Source: Paraphaeosphaeria minitans
Lineage: Eukaryota; Ascomycota; Dothideomycetes; Pleosporales; Didymosphaeriaceae
NCBI GenBank assembly: GCA_015832175.1
Contig: WJXW01000010.1
Location: forward strand, 496,001-560,000
DNA length: 64,000 nucleotides
Direction of reading: 5' to 3'
In this document: positions 10,538 through 23,800 of the stretch, in pieces
Layout: the number at the start of each line of letters is the position of its first letter
How positions within the stretch are numbered: the stretch's first letter is position 1
The notes under the pieces: generated by a model
Told to the model about the DNA's origin: nothing
Database searches by the model: none
The model's input: the letters and a program-made list of their open reading frames with translations, nothing else
Position numbers and translations under genes: made by a program

Positions 10538-12648
10538 ATGATGACTTACCCAGCGCCGCACTACCTCCAGCGACGCTCCTTGAGCACCTCCTCGTTGTCC
10601 TCCTCCTCCTCCTCGGACGCGTCCGACCACGTCCAGCCGCGCGATTCGCACACCACCGTCGTCCTCGGGCACAACCAGCCTGCTGTCATGGCCGGCAGGG
10701 CTGCCTTCTCGCAAAGCCCGCCGAACCTGGGCCACCAGCTCGATGGTGCCCACAGCAGAGCACCCCAAGACGTGGCAACCATGCACCCACCGCGCACGCA
10801 GTCCCACGGAGCCGTTGCCTCGCACTTCGTCGGTCAACCGAATGCTGCATACGGCGGACAGACGTGGGTGGACTTTCTCCGCGACTCTGGGGCCGACCCA
10901 AGCGCCAGCGTTCAACAGCCACGCGCTCCCCTACAGCCAAACCTCCACGCGCCGCTGCCACCGCTGCCTGTCGATTCATTCCCCAGCCGTCCCTCGCCGC
11001 ACTACTCGTTCACTGCACGTCCGTCGGCTCACACAGAGGGGCGCCCATCCCGCAGCTCGTCGGAGCGGAAGCGGAGGCTGACGACGGCAGACTCACCCTT
11101 CCGGCGGCCGTCGAGTATGAGGATGCACTCAGAGGACCAGCCGGGGTCTAGCCGTAACCCAGTGGTGCTGGGCTCTTCGCCTGCAGCTGCGCCTGCACAA
11201 CGGCCGTCTCTACAGTCGCACACAAGCACGGGCAGGAGAGATAGCGACTTTGCCTTGCCACGGTGGCAGCCAGACTCGGAGGTGACGCACTGCTTCGTTT
11301 GCGGAAGCCATTTCACCTTCTTCTACCGGAAGCACCATTGCAGGTACGTGCTGGGCTTTGCCCGTGTTTGTGGCTTGCAGCTCAACACTTTGCGTGTTCG
11401 AGCGTCCCTGGAAGCAGCATGGTTTGCTCGCGATACTGACTATCGCAGGAAATGTGGCAGCGTCGTCTGCTCCGTCTGCTCGCCCCATCGGATTACGATC
11501 CCCCGCCAGTACATCGTTCACCCGCCCCACGACAACCCCAATATTATCGATCAGACTAGCCCAGACGATGACCACCCAATGTCCCGCTTCGGCCCGTTCG
11601 GCAATCCAGCGCTAGGTGGAGGCGACGAGGTCCGCGTATGCAATCCCTGTGTGCCTGATCCAAACTACAGCCCGCCGCCGCAACATGGGCAGACCTCTCC
11701 ATTTCCTCCCTTCTCGCCAACAGCACATTCGCCACACCTCACACCTTCGCATGCTCTCCCACGTGGTCCCCGATCTTCTCATGGATCGCCCCAGAGTGTC
11801 AATGACAACGCGCGCACAGCCAGCCATGGTCAAGCTCCGCGTCCGCGCGACCTCTTCACTGATCGGAGGACAAGCTACCACGGAGCCTCCCGCGTAGCAG
11901 ACCTCTGGCCGCCAACTCCAGCACCTCCCCATGGTTATGCACAACCGCCCGCACACGATCACCAGACCAGACCTCACTCACACTCGGTGCTTCCCGCGAA
12001 TCCTCAGCCCACTTCCAGCGACTTCGCGCGTCAGCATAGCATGCCCGGCTCACGGCGCAGCTTTTTTGCACACGGACATCCACTCCCCGTTCCACCACCA
12101 CAGCCCCAGCCCACTCCCCGCCGACAAATAGCGGAAGAAGACGAGTGTCCTGTCTGCGGCAATGAGCTGCCCGCAAAAGGCCCAGGCGGCGACGAAGCCG
12201 AACGCACCCAGCACGTTGCGGAGTGCATCGCTCTCCACTCCGGGTCACCGCCCCCAGCACCGACAACGCCCGCAGACCTCTCCTCGACCAGTCTGCCCAG
12301 CCAGCGGCCCCGCGGCATGAGCAGTGTCGCGCGCAACGGCGAGGGCTCCAGCAACCGGATGAGCATGATGGCGCGGGGCATGGTGCCGTACGTGGCGACA
12401 GAGAAGGACTGCGTGGATGAAGAGGGCAACGAGGCTGAGTGCGTGATTTGCTTCGAGGAGTTTGAGGCTGGCGATAAGATGGCGCGGTTGGTGTGTTGGT
12501 GCAAGTTCCATGAGGTGAGTTGCCCTATTACATACCCCTCTTTCGCAGGTACGAAGGAGAGATGCTAATGCAGACACAGTCTTGCATCAAGGAGTGGTGG
12601 GACAAGAAGGGCAGAGGCGCGTGTCCGACGCACCAGCTACAGTGCTAG
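10538..12648 (+). CDS. FYVE and RING finger E3 ubiquitin ligase (Pib1-like), 646 aa, three exons
   Basis: Exons are 10538-11343, 11449-12514 and 12580-12648. A Ser/Pro-rich N-terminus (with an SSSSSS run near residue 20) leads to a FYVE finger at about residues 245-300: CFVCGSHFTFFYRKHHCR, then KCGSVVCSVCSPHRI. The FYVE signature R(R/K)HHCR-KCG is complete after splicing. A long Pro/His/Ser-rich disordered segment follows. Then comes a single CPVC...H...C finger of about 30 residues that resembles a UBZ-type ubiquitin-binding finger, and a C-terminal RING-H2 (ECVICFEEFEAGDK, CWCKFHESCIKEWW, CPTH). FYVE fingers bind PI3P on endosome and vacuole membranes and the RING recruits an E2, so a role in endosomal or vacuolar sorting is likely. 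A three-codon frame ATGTTATGA overlaps the start. The first intron is 105 bp, divisible by three and without stops (see findings). Confidence 0.87.
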
Positions 12649-12854
12649 GTGGGAGCGCAGAGTCGACGCCCATCTATCCTCTTGCATCGCCATCTACCTT
12701 GGTTCCTTCGACGCGTCAGGCTCGAAGTGATTTGCTTCTCACTCATGGACTTTGCTCGCGCCAGGCGTTATGGATATACCCCTTCCCCTTTTCTTTGAAT
12801 GTCACACGCACAGCTCCTACGCAGCCGGCAGCACTCTTCCGCCGAAGACGTACG

Positions 12855-13440
12855 GCATGGCATGGCATGGCATGGCAGTGCATGACACGCTCATTGTACA
12901 GGCGTGGACTCGTTTTGACTTGGCGTTCTAGTGTGGCGTTGGTAATGGCATTGACACGCTCTACTCACCCCTTCTCTCTCCCTCGATCGTCCAGTGCGCT
13001 GCGTCGCGGAGGCTGACATCCATGATGTCCCTCGATTGCGTTGCATGGCTAGAGGACAGGTTTGGCGCGTCTACCCTCCTTGCTGCATCATTCACGCAAA
13101 CACCTAGGTAGACTGTCCCTCCCTCTTGCCTTGCCTCGCTAGCATACACGCCCCTCCCAACGCCCACCACACCACCATCCAGCCTTCCCTATGCTATGCT
13201 ATGCGATCTCCAAACGGGCGCCGCACGGCGTAGCCCGTCTTGACTCGAGCCAGTCCGCAGGGCCTGCTCTACGCGTGTTCGCCATGCCCGGTGTCGACTT
13301 CCACGTCTTCACAAGCGCGCCTGGGGACGCTATGGGGTGTGTTCGAGCTGCGTTGATATGCTACGAAAAGGAATATATGGTACCGTGCGTTACCTCTGCT
13401 CTTCAGTAGAGTAGAGTACAGTACAGTACAGTACAACAAC
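12855..13440. repeat. Three separate pentanucleotide microsatellites
   Basis: About four CATGG copies lie at 12855-12876. Three to four TATGC/ATGCT copies lie around 13189-13205. AGTAG/GTACA repeats lie around 13405-13435. Each is short, but three five-base repeats within 600 bp is unusual for this window. Confidence 0.75.
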
Positions 13441-13976
13441 ACCCAAGAGCCGCATTGACGTACAAGATGCGAGCAGTCGAAGGCCACCCAACGCGAGCCC
13501 GACACACTGAGATCATAGACCACACACATCCATACTGTACCTCACGCTTTCGGGCTGACCCTTGATCCCATTCGCTGGAAGCACACGCCGATACCCTGGC
13601 CCCTACATCTCAAGGCCATGCCACCCCGTCTCGAGCAGGCAATGCAGTCGTTCACAGCGCTGAAACCATCTCCTTCGCAGTCTCTTTCTCTTACCCTCGG
13701 ACTCTATTCGTCGGAACGAAGCCCCGACGACCCTGCCGCATCTGAGCACCAGCACCGCTGCCACGCAAACTCGATGAAAGCAATTCCTGTAGGTATAGGT
13801 AGATAATCGTGGACGGCGATGCCTCTTCACCTTTTGCTCGCGACCGCACGGCACGGGGAAGCGCATCCGCGGGGGCGCCCCTGGCCCCACCGCCGCCCAT
13901 CGAGGCGCACACCTGCATTATCGACCCGCAATCTGGATCTGGATGATCTGGAGGCCGGGGGTCCTGCGTGATCTCG

Positions 13977-14013
13977 CCTACCTACCTACCTACCTACCTA
14001 CCTACCTACCTAC
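13977..14013. repeat. (CTAC)n microsatellite, nine units
   Basis: An uninterrupted CCTACCTACCTAC run of 37 bp. It has the same CTACC core as the leader repeats near 5.4 kb. Confidence 0.95.
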
Positions 14014-16466
14014 GGATCTAGCTCGACGCCCTGAAACTCGATCGTGTCGCCGTCCTTTGGCGAGCGCAGCTCGCAAGCCATTGGCCACGGGCAGGTCGAC
14101 CATCGGGATGGCGGCGGGGCCCAGTGCAGCTGAGTTGGTGGTGCGGGCCCTGCAACTGGGGTGGCGCGAGGGCGTCCAAGTAGCGGTGTGGGCGTACAAG
14201 AGGTGAGCGTGGAGGGAAGGCGGGAGAGGCGAGCACGGTGCAACGCAGTACCTACTATAGCGAAGGAGCCATGCAGCTAGTGACTGGTCGCGATCGGCCG
14301 CGTCGTAGGTGTCTTTCCGGGTGGAGGGATCTTGGGTATCTCAATTTTGTGTGAACCCACCAACGGAGTGTGTCCGACAAACGTCGGTACGAGGCCTGAT
14401 TTCGTGGCTGGTTCGTGCTATGGGAATTTGTAGCGGAGCTAAACTGAACCAGTTCTTTTGTGATTCGAGTTGCTGCTTCAGGACACGAAAAGGGCTGCCT
14501 GGCAAGCGACCGCAAAGGTCAAAGGAACCGAATAGTCAGCACGCTAGAATCCATTAGCAATGTTTTGATGCGAGATGTGGGATGGAAGTGAGTTACGTCA
14601 GTGCCTGCATCCTTTTTGGGGCATTCAACATGTCGATACGACCTGATCAAGGGTTGAGAAACCCACGTAGTTTACTATGCTTGAGGTTACCGATGCAAGA
14701 ATCATACGATGAGGATGCGTGTGGTAGCAGATAACCGCGAAGCATGCATAGTGTAGATCTACTGCGGATGCATTACCGATCTAGATGTTGGAGAGCTGTC
14801 GTTGGATGAGAGCCAGTCTTGGAGTACGGTCAGGCCAAAGGATGGCAACATCACGCCGGTGGCGTCCGCCCGGTTTGGCGGGCAAGCCGAGTCGACTTGT
14901 CACTTTCTCATGGCCCTTCTGGTAATTGCAGTCATGTTCTCGGTGAACAAGGGGCCTTGGTGCCGTGTTGCCGTTGAAGAGGGGCGGACGAGCGATTTTA
15001 GTAGGCTTTCCACCTGCTTGGATAACAGATGTACCTGGTTGGCCGCGCGCAGAAGAAGTCTTCGCATACAAGGCCATCATCCTTTCTTCGAGCTAGACTG
15101 CCTCTGGAGCATCAACTTCACCATTTAGCCCCACGAGTGAAACCTGTTTTGTTCTGGACGGATTAGTGAGCAGCCCATGAAATTCAACTTGTTGATGATG
15201 ATCTTCGCGCTGCCTCGACGGACCGGACCCTGAGCAATGGTGATCCACCAAGAAACGATTACGATACTCGACATCTAATAGTAAGTCCTGGGGCAGCTCT
15301 ACGTCCCAGTGTCCCAGAGCAGCAGAAGTTCGGCTAACGCTCGCGTATCTGCTGCCCCACGGCGAGATCGCAGCCCACCTTGTCGATCTTGGCCAAAGCC
15401 AACGTAGGTGCATGACATGAGCCATGGCCTCACTTCGCTGGGGTCGACGGAGAGAAAAAAAAACCATGCCAGAGTCGCAACGACGAAACTTTGCGAACAG
15501 AGCGAATGGAACTGTGCAACAGAATCTTCGGTCGCTAGGTGTGAGACCAACTTCCTTTTTGGGTCCAGGCTTCCTTGGTCGTGCCGCCGAACGCCTGTCA
15601 CCACCCATGCCTTCGGAAGCGCTCAATCGGGGTGGTCGTGAACGGCCCGTCCCCGATGCTAGGACGCTAGAGCGTGCGACGGCGTGGCCGAGAGCAAGCC
15701 CTGCTGCATCTGCTGGCTCGTCTCAGCCTCCTTCGTCCGCCACGGGTGAGGGCGGTGACTTGAACGAGTCAGCCGCAATTGTTTTGGCTTTGTTAGCGAC
15801 AGAGCTGCGACTCGAAAGTCGAGGGCAACAACGGGGCCGACGTGGTCTCTATCGCGGATTGCTTCTACGCCTATGCGCGGGGCGTTAGGTACTGGATGCA
15901 TGTGGCGTAACGCAATGGCGCTGGTGTCCAGGGCTTGAGGCCGAGATTCGCATGCGTCAATCTGCGTGCGTGGAAAGGGAGCGTATGCACGGGTTGAGCG
16001 GTTGAGGAAGAGGAGTGCGTAAGATGATTGCTTTTTTCTGTCGGATGCTTCTGACTAAGCTGCTCCCTGTGACTGGAACCGAACTCCTCGTACACGGAAG
16101 GTGCCACAGGGAGCGCCGGACGGTGGGAATGATGGACGAGCTATGTACAAGGCGGCCGTTGCGGCGTGCATCTAGTGTGTCGCTGAATCGCTGGGTATTC
16201 TCCATAGTGTGCCAGCATGTGCTAGGTAATACCCAATACGTCCCTATCAAACCAAGGCCGAAAAGTTCATGTCTGAGCATCTTTTGCCGCTCAAGCAAAG
16301 GAGACCGGGGACTCCTTGCGAAAGCGAATGCGAACAATGTACAAGCCCTGACACAACATCCGTGGGAAAACAAAACATACATACAGTGAAGGAGTGTGAC
16401 GGGAACGGTTGAAGTGCGCATCGCAGCCGTCTACTGAGGCCGCTGCTCGCACCCACTCTCTTTGCT

Positions 16467-19400
16467 TCACGTCCACCCGTCCATCGACACAAAGTGTTCA
16501 GCCTGAGTCCCTGTAGGCGCGGGCACAGCGTCGCTGCTGGTCGACGACATGTGCAATGGAAATGTGTGCTGCCACGTAGTCATCGGAGCACCCTCCTGCG
16601 TGTAAGCAGGGATCACCTGGCCTCTATTCACCATTTGCGAAAATGCCAACGTGGGCTCTGAAGCACTCGAAGACGGTGCCGCGGGCCGGGCCGCCCATGA
16701 TGGGTGCACGTTGGGGTTGTTGAAAGCGATGAACTGCGTTGAGGCCAGTGTCGTCGCGTACTCCGGCAACGCTTGCAATGAGGGTCGCAGGGAAGCGAAG
16801 TGCGATACCGTTCGATGCATCTTGCCGGCATCCACCTCTTCGCTCCAGTTGCCATCAGCCTTGGCCATCTGGCTATGGAAGCGTCGTCCACTTCTCGCTG
16901 CCGTTACATCCTGGCTCACCCGGCGCGGGTCGGTGGCTCGTGGCTCGGATGTACTCGACGGCGGAGACCCCTGGTGTAGCGACGGGTACGAGTGATGTCT
17001 CCAGTGAGGCGGAGGATGTTCGTGATGATCCATCTGCGGGTCTCTAATGCTATGTTGGTGATCATGCTGCTCTTGCAGGATTGTGGCAGACGTCGGAGGC
17101 GAAGTCGGAGCTGTCAGACCCTGTGGCTGAAAGCTCTGTGGGGGCTCTGTCGAAAGCGTCGCGAATCGGTCTGGTGCCGATCCTGGGGTCCCTGGTGCAT
17201 CAGGCCTTCGTTCCGAGGATCGAGCATCCCGAGTTTCCTTATACAATCTCGGCTCTGCGTCCTCCACTTCTTCAGTTTGCTTTTGACCTGCTTCTTCTTT
17301 CAATCGCAAGGCAAGCGAGGCTCCGCCTTCTGGGAAGCCCCGTGACACGCTCCAAGTCAACGGTGCAAAGGCTTCCGGGACGAAAGACTGGAGGCCGGGA
17401 TCTTCGAGCAGGAACATGCCGGTGTTGCCCATCACCGTATCATGCACGCCACCTGAGCCCTGTCGAGCCTCACTTCCGTTCCCATCTTGCATCTCGACAT
17501 CGCGACTTGAAACCCCGCCTCTTGATGATATGGGCGGATGCAATCTGACGTGTATATCGGGTGCGCGATTCATTCGCCCAAGTTCTGCTAGGCCCCAGCT
17601 CACCCTCTCCACAGCCATGCTGGCGAGCTCGTGCACACCGTTCTTTTCTAGCTGCTGGAACACAACATATGCTTTTTCCACTTTCGAAATCCGGCTAAGC
17701 TCGCCCGTTTCCATTGCGTCGAGTAGTAGTATCATGCACGAATTGAAGGCTTGTTGACCCATAGTCCAGGTGATCTGAGCAGCTGGGACTCGGAAGTGAA
17801 AGAAAAGGAAGGCTGTAAGAAGATCCTGAGAGGATGACAGGACCAAGGCTCGACCCCTCCGTGAGGCTTTCGGCGATCCTGGGGCGAAGGAATATGCGTT
17901 GACGGGTTGGAAAGATGCTGATGTCGCGCGTGCTGTAGATGCGTTTTGGGCATTGAAGAATTGTGCCGACTGTTTTTCGATGCGCTGGCGATTGAGCAGA
18001 ATCAGGTAGGTGTGGGTTTTGCAGTAGAACACTACATGTGTAAGCAACTGATTTGAATGTTGGCTGACCAAATTATGGCATGACACACCAGCTGCCATGG
18101 TCCCGAGTGGCCATTCTGGTACCTCTTTGTTCTTGTCCAGCCAAGTTTCGTCGAATTGGAGCATCTCCGGCATGGTATCAAGCAGATTTCTAAGTTGGTC
18201 TGTGAATTCGTCGATCTTACTATTGTTGAGGCGATCGCTGCTCAGTATTTGCCTTGCCAATAGGGTGAAGTGGTTCGCAAACTCTCCAAATCGTAGCATC
18301 TGCGGGTTCGTTGTAAGCTCATGCGGCGGAGGACAGTCTCCAATGCCACTAATACCAAGTGGCCGACCTAGAGTCATGGAATACTCTTGATCCATGTGTA
18401 GCATCCACCACCATATCGTTTGTCGAATTGAGCATTCCCTTTGTGTGGGAGGAGCCGGGTCAAGGTATCTGGGATGTCGATGTAGGCCGATGGCATGCGC
18501 GAGGCGAATGGTAGTCCCAAACAATGTCCATGCATCGAGGAATCGGCCACTGTTGGTCAGAAAGGGACCGATCATAATGAGTGCTTGGATACCAAGTAGG
18601 GACGGTTTATGCATGAAAGAGGTCATCCGTAGCGCTTGCATAGCTGCTGCGACTGGTTCCCTGTTAGAATCTTATGAGCCAAGGTTTATTTGAGCACTGA
18701 CTGTAAACGTTTCCCCTCTGCAGTTCTGCCTTCATGGTGTCTGCCTTCCATTGACCTCCGGATCTATCCCAGGTCGAGTATTGGGAGCCCAAAGCCAAAG
18801 CTGCAAAAAGGAGGGCCAGCATGTCAGGACACATCTGCGCGTTCTTGCGGGGATCCGAAAGAAAGCGTTCCACTTCGTCCCGTGTAATCTCCATTGGAAT
18901 ATGAGGGAATGCGCAAAGATGGACTCGTTTCTCGAAAAAGTTAAGATACTCCAAGAGCTCTTCGGTCGTGGGAAGACAACTCAATAGTTCCGGAATTCCC
19001 TCCTCGGGCGTTGGTTTAAACAATGTCGGGAATGGATAAGGAGGCGGCGACTTGGAAGTATAAATGTCAGTACCACGAGGCATAAGGTGTGCAAGCGATT
19101 GTGACGATCCAGGAGCAAGGTGGATACTGGCGAACTGCTCTGCTTGTCAGGTGGGGTTACCCGATAATACGTTTGCACCTACATCTGTCACGACGTTGGC
19201 AAGTCCTGGGCTACCAAAATAGATGCTGTCAGACCATTCAGATCCTTGGAAGCGCTTCTGTTTTGCCGCGCGCCGTCTTTGCGACAACCCGGTCAGTCGT
19301 TCACCAAATTGTGAGTCCGGTGAACCTTCATGGTCGGATTCATGCTCCTCTAGGGGAATCTTAGAGGCCCGCAACCGTTCCTTTAAGCGGAGGTTCTCAG

Positions 19401-19675
19401 CACGCAACTTCCGGATCTCGTATGATTGCTGAATGGGGGCATAGTCGCCTCCATCTGCCACAAAGTGGCATTCCTTCGGAGCTCCCCGAGCGCAGCATGC
19501 CGAGCATGGCTTAGTTCGATCGCACTATGAGGCATTAGCAAACTTGGTGAATGAAGCTGAACAACCTACTTGCCTTGACTTTTCTTTCGCGACACTTTGT
19601 GCACGAAAGCAACTGACGAGACTGTTGGGTTTGGTGTCTTCTCTTGAGGCCTGGCACAAGTGCTGATTCACTCAT
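16467..19675 (-). CDS. Zn2Cys6 transcription factor 1 with fungal_trans domain, 1001 aa, five exons
   Basis: Exons in coding order are 19675-19574, 19524-19183, 19134-18702, 18652-18089 and 18031-16467; the sum is 1002 codons including stop. The binuclear zinc cluster uses Cys25, 28, 35, 41, 44 and 53 (CTKCRERKVK, then CDRTKPCSACCARG). A basic, leucine-rich coiled coil (about 67-90) for dimerisation follows. Then comes a fungal-specific factor domain (about 170-580; blocks FEKRVHLCAFPHIP, ALALGSQYS, AHAIGLHRHP, WWWMLHMDQEYSMTLGRPLGI). The C-terminal 400 residues are polar and disordered, a likely activation region. It should bind CGG-type half-sites in the nucleus; targets are unknown. The first intron (19525-19573) has a GC donor, AAG|GCAAGT, directly before Cys35. 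The 57-bp fourth intron (18032-18088) is frame-neutral. Start chosen as the first ATG before the cluster. Confidence 0.88.
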
Positions 19676-20896
19676 TTTGAGTGAGACCTACACGTAGTGC
19701 TGATGGCAACATCCAGGTGATTGAGTTCGAAAACGTACTAAACGAGGTGGACTGGTCTTTCGGAGAAGCACGGCCGTGATATGTGAGAGAGCTATATAAA
19801 GCTTGACTAGACGGAGACTGATTCAGGTGAACAATTCCAATGGATGGTATGGAAAGTATGGAACCCACACAAAGCGACTTACCCTATACGGACGCCGACG
19901 GAAGACTTACATGAAAGATAGGCCAGGATGCGAAATTCTTCTTTTCGAGCCTCATTATTCGGCCAAAACACTTTCGATTGGAGCGAAAAGAAAGCGCGCC
20001 GAGACGTAAACTTGATGACCCACCGATGTTCGTATTACCATTCTAGTCTTGATGCATCAAAGCCGCTGGCTCATTTGATCACAGGCATCTGATTGTGTCG
20101 CACAAGCTTATCGCCAAGTGATGGAACCCCAGAAGGTGGCATGGGTAGCCGCGGACCAGGTTTGGTATAATACCTACGTGACGCACGATACAGATCTCAC
20201 GCTTTACCACTCAAGCGGGCCGATCCTTTGGAGACCCTTCCCCGGCCATGCTGCATCTACCGGCCTGCCGTGCCCAGTGCCTCATTTTCCAATTACTGTC
20301 GCCTTGCTTTCTTTTTCTCGCTTAAAAAGCCCTCACGCCGCCAGTGGCAGGATGTGTGGGTGGAGACCGCGGTTCAGACACATGCGCCTCCAGCTGGCTC
20401 CTCCTCAGTTGGTGCTATTGTGGCATTTGGCTAATGCTAGATGTTCGGCCAATGCTTGACGATTGATACCGCACTGTCACTCGTCTATCATTTTCTGTTC
20501 CTCCATGGCCCCAACAAGCACCGATGCGTCGCTAGAATCAAGACTCGGTTTTCGAAATCGGAAGTACTACCGTACAATGCGGATGCAAGTCAAGGGTTCT
20601 GCGTGCCGCCCATGCAAGCTGTGGTTCCGTAGCACTGAACGCCTCATACCGCATGCGGGGCAACAGCTGCTACCCTTGGGTGTCTACATCGCCGAAGCCG
20701 GATCATTTGCCAGAAGATGACTCGCGAAGCATCGAGGCACCTGTGACGCCAGGCGATGAAGGTCACACAATCCACGCACCGAGACCAAAGTCATCGACTG
20801 GTAGCAACTCTCTATGGAGGACCATTCCTTGCCAATTCCGCTATTGCTGAGTTGATACTGATTCGTCCACCGATCGTCTAGCCAACCCCTCGAATC
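19676..20896. other. Intergenic region upstream of Zn2Cys6 factor 1
   Basis: Contains a TATATA stretch (19793-19798) about 120 bp before the start of the minus-strand regulator. The rest shows only short open frames. One around 20505-20720 (71 codons, basic) has no recognisable domain. Confidence 0.45.
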
Positions 20897-23800
20897 TTAC
20901 ACCTGGAGCTCTCGATCGATAAGGCGAACAGGTACTGCGTGTATTGTACTCTTGAAAGAGTTGATATGGCTGATCTTCGCTTCCCATAGATCGCCAACCT
21001 GATGGTCTTCGTCCACACCTTTTGCAAGGAAAACATTCATACCGTACTCCTCGATCAACGCTGTCGACCCATCAGGTAAACCTGGTCGTGTAATTCGTAC
21101 TGTGAAGGTAGCTGGCAAGGGAGCCTCCTGGTAGTAGAATGCTCGCATAAATGCTTGCACCCCCCAGAATTCATTGGAAGTCTTGTTCGCTTTCGATATA
21201 ACCTTTTCTCGGGGAGAAAGAGTGATGATGGACTCTTGCATTTGGCGATGGGAAAATGGTAGAATGAAACGGGGTGCATCCGCAAGGGCTTGTGCGTCGA
21301 GCTTCTGACCAGTGCGTGCCTCAAATCGTATCGCGGCTTCGATCTGCCAGTGAGCAATCATGTCACTGAATCGCCGCAGCGGGCTAGTGACTTTGATGTA
21401 AGCCTCGGCGCCCAGAGTCTGATGCGGAATCGGCGAAGAATGTGCTATGGCACGTCCAAGGGCAGTGATGTAGTTTTGTACGGTAAGTAGAGTCAACTTG
21501 CCGGTCTTCTGAAGTTCTGGGTAGAGGACCTTTTCGTAATATTCTTTCCGGGAGAAAGGCGAGTTCGGATTCTCCACTGTGCCCCTGAACATGACGGGAA
21601 TGCCACGTTCAGCACACCAAGATCCTGCCGTGCGACAAGCCAAAACCATCATCTCTTCAACAATATTGCTAGAATCGATATCCTCAGTGAAAAATTTAAC
21701 GTTGGTCGAATTTTCAGGGCACCGAAGCTCGATGATGGGATCGCCAACCACTCTGCGTACTCGTTCAACGGATGGAGGCATCCACGTCAAGCCTCCTACA
21801 TCAGGCTTCTGGTAGACAGAAATGGCTGCTTGGCCTGCTCTGGCGAACCGGACAGCACCAGCAGCTTTGCGCCCTTTCCACAAAGACCGAGCTGCGGCAT
21901 ACAAATCACGTAGATTTTGTAGTTGCTCTGGAGCTAATTTGGGCAAGGGGTGACTTTTCTTTTGGGCGGGAACATGACCAGCACCAACAACTAAACTTAT
22001 AGCCTCGCCACGTTTAGCCTCGCGTGGTGTGTATTCTTCTAAATGAGTCGCCAGCTCCTCCGGAGTGATGCTGACAACATTTCTTATGATGCCATGTTGA
22101 ATTTTGCTCTCGAGCGTGTTTCCGGAATCGTCAATCCGAGCACTGAACGTGATCACAGCCCGGTTACTGAAAAGGCTGAAATAATTTTGCGAAGCCCAAG
22201 AAGGTAACATAGGAAACGATCTCTCCGGAGTGTAGATGGACTCTGTCATGTGAGCAGCTAGCCCAGACAAAACGTGAGTCTTGCTGAAAAAGGCCGTTGG
22301 GTTGGCAACATGCACATGTAGCCAATACTCCGAGGGCTTGCCATGTACTCTTTCGATAGAAATACCATCATCGATTTCGTGGGCGCCAGCGGAGTCGATG
22401 CAGTAAACTGTGATTGGACCCCAATCCCGACGCAGGTCGGCCATAGTATCCTTGAAATCAGGATTTCTCCTGATCAGCTCGGCTTTCGTGTTGAGAAGTT
22501 CTAGGTTGCGGGAAAGGCGGACGGTCGGCAACATCAAATTCTCGTTGTATATGACACTATTCTCGAATGGCGTCGTCACTCCTATCTCTTGCAGAAGCAT
22601 TTGCCCAACAGATCTTCCCATCGCGGATAGCGGGTTCACTGTCGCCTCTACGTGGCCGTAGCAACCGATAGCTTGAAGAATGGAAGCGCAAGCCGCATGC
22701 AGGTTCGGCATGCTGGCAAATTGATTCATAAGTACCCAAGCTTGCAAGAAGCTGATGATTTGTCGATCGGCTGTGGTAAAATCGTCGCCCGAGACGGTGG
22801 TCTTTATACCAGACGAATTTTTTGTCGTAGAGTGGGAATGATCGGGTCCCACAAAGCCGTACTTCGATTCTCGACTTTTTCGACTTTCTGCAATAAGTCG
22901 CTGGGTTTTTTTTACAAAAATATGGATGTTCTGAGCACCCACACCGCGGGTGGGCGGCTTCCTATCAACTGTGCTGGCGAGGGCAGCCTCATGTTCCCGG
23001 TACTCTCGGACCCATTCATGTACAGTTTCGACCATTTCAACATCCACCTTTGGCCTAATAGCAAAAATGTTGGTTAAGCGTTGAGAGTTTGCATCCGTGC
23101 GAAATCGAAACTCGTTGTGTTGGAGCGCCTTACGTACTGCCAGCAATGCAGAGGGAGATGGCGACCACGTCGGGACACCATTTCCAAGCAGCGTCTTCGC
23201 AATCTGCGATAGTGTCATCATACGAGTACGGGTCGCATCGGCGAGGGTGGAGTAAGCGGAATCCAGCACCGGTGCGTTCGTGCGGTAGATGCGCTCTGAC
23301 TCTTCAGTGAGTTGAGAAAGCAATTCCTGAACTGGAGCACCTATTTCCCGCGGTGCTTGAACACTATTCTTCGGTCGACCGCCCTCTGTCGTGGTAGGCA
23401 AGTAGGGAATCAAAGGCTGCAGCAAGGCGGGATCGATTGCCCCAGGCAAAGCAAAGGAGATGCGGCTCTGCCCAGAGAGGGTCCATCGTCCGTTAACTGA
23501 GTAGAACTGGCTGGTGAGTTCGAGTTGTTGCACAAACACAGCCAGAACTGGTTCACGTCCGGGCTGGGACAGCTCAACGACGTCTCCTGGCGACAAGAAT
23601 AGTCCGATGGTCACGAGCTCATCGTCGTCATCCTCAGTATCCCGCGTTTCATCGCCTTCCACGTCTTCATCGGCCTTGCTTCCAAAGCTGAGCTTGGCCA
23701 CGGTATTGTGAATGTCGCCGCGGGCCGGATGCTTTTCGAAAGCACTCAATTCCAGCTCATCTGGGCCACCGAAAGTCTGGTTCCATTGCTCGAGATGATC

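Larger units (their letters stand above)
12649..16466. other. 3.8-kb region with no recognisable gene
   Basis: Many short overlapping open frames occur on both strands, the longest about 150-180 codons near 15.1-15.9 kb. None shows a domain, a signal peptide or a convincing intron chain. The stretch starts with the 3' flank of the FYVE-RING gene and contains several microsatellites and one ACCTAGGTA motif (13102). A poorly conserved protein or long non-coding RNA cannot be excluded. Confidence 0.5.

Noticed and set aside
15093..15888. Overlapping frames of about 150-180 codons on both strands
   Set aside because: No domain, signal peptide or consistent splice chain; composition is unremarkable on both strands.
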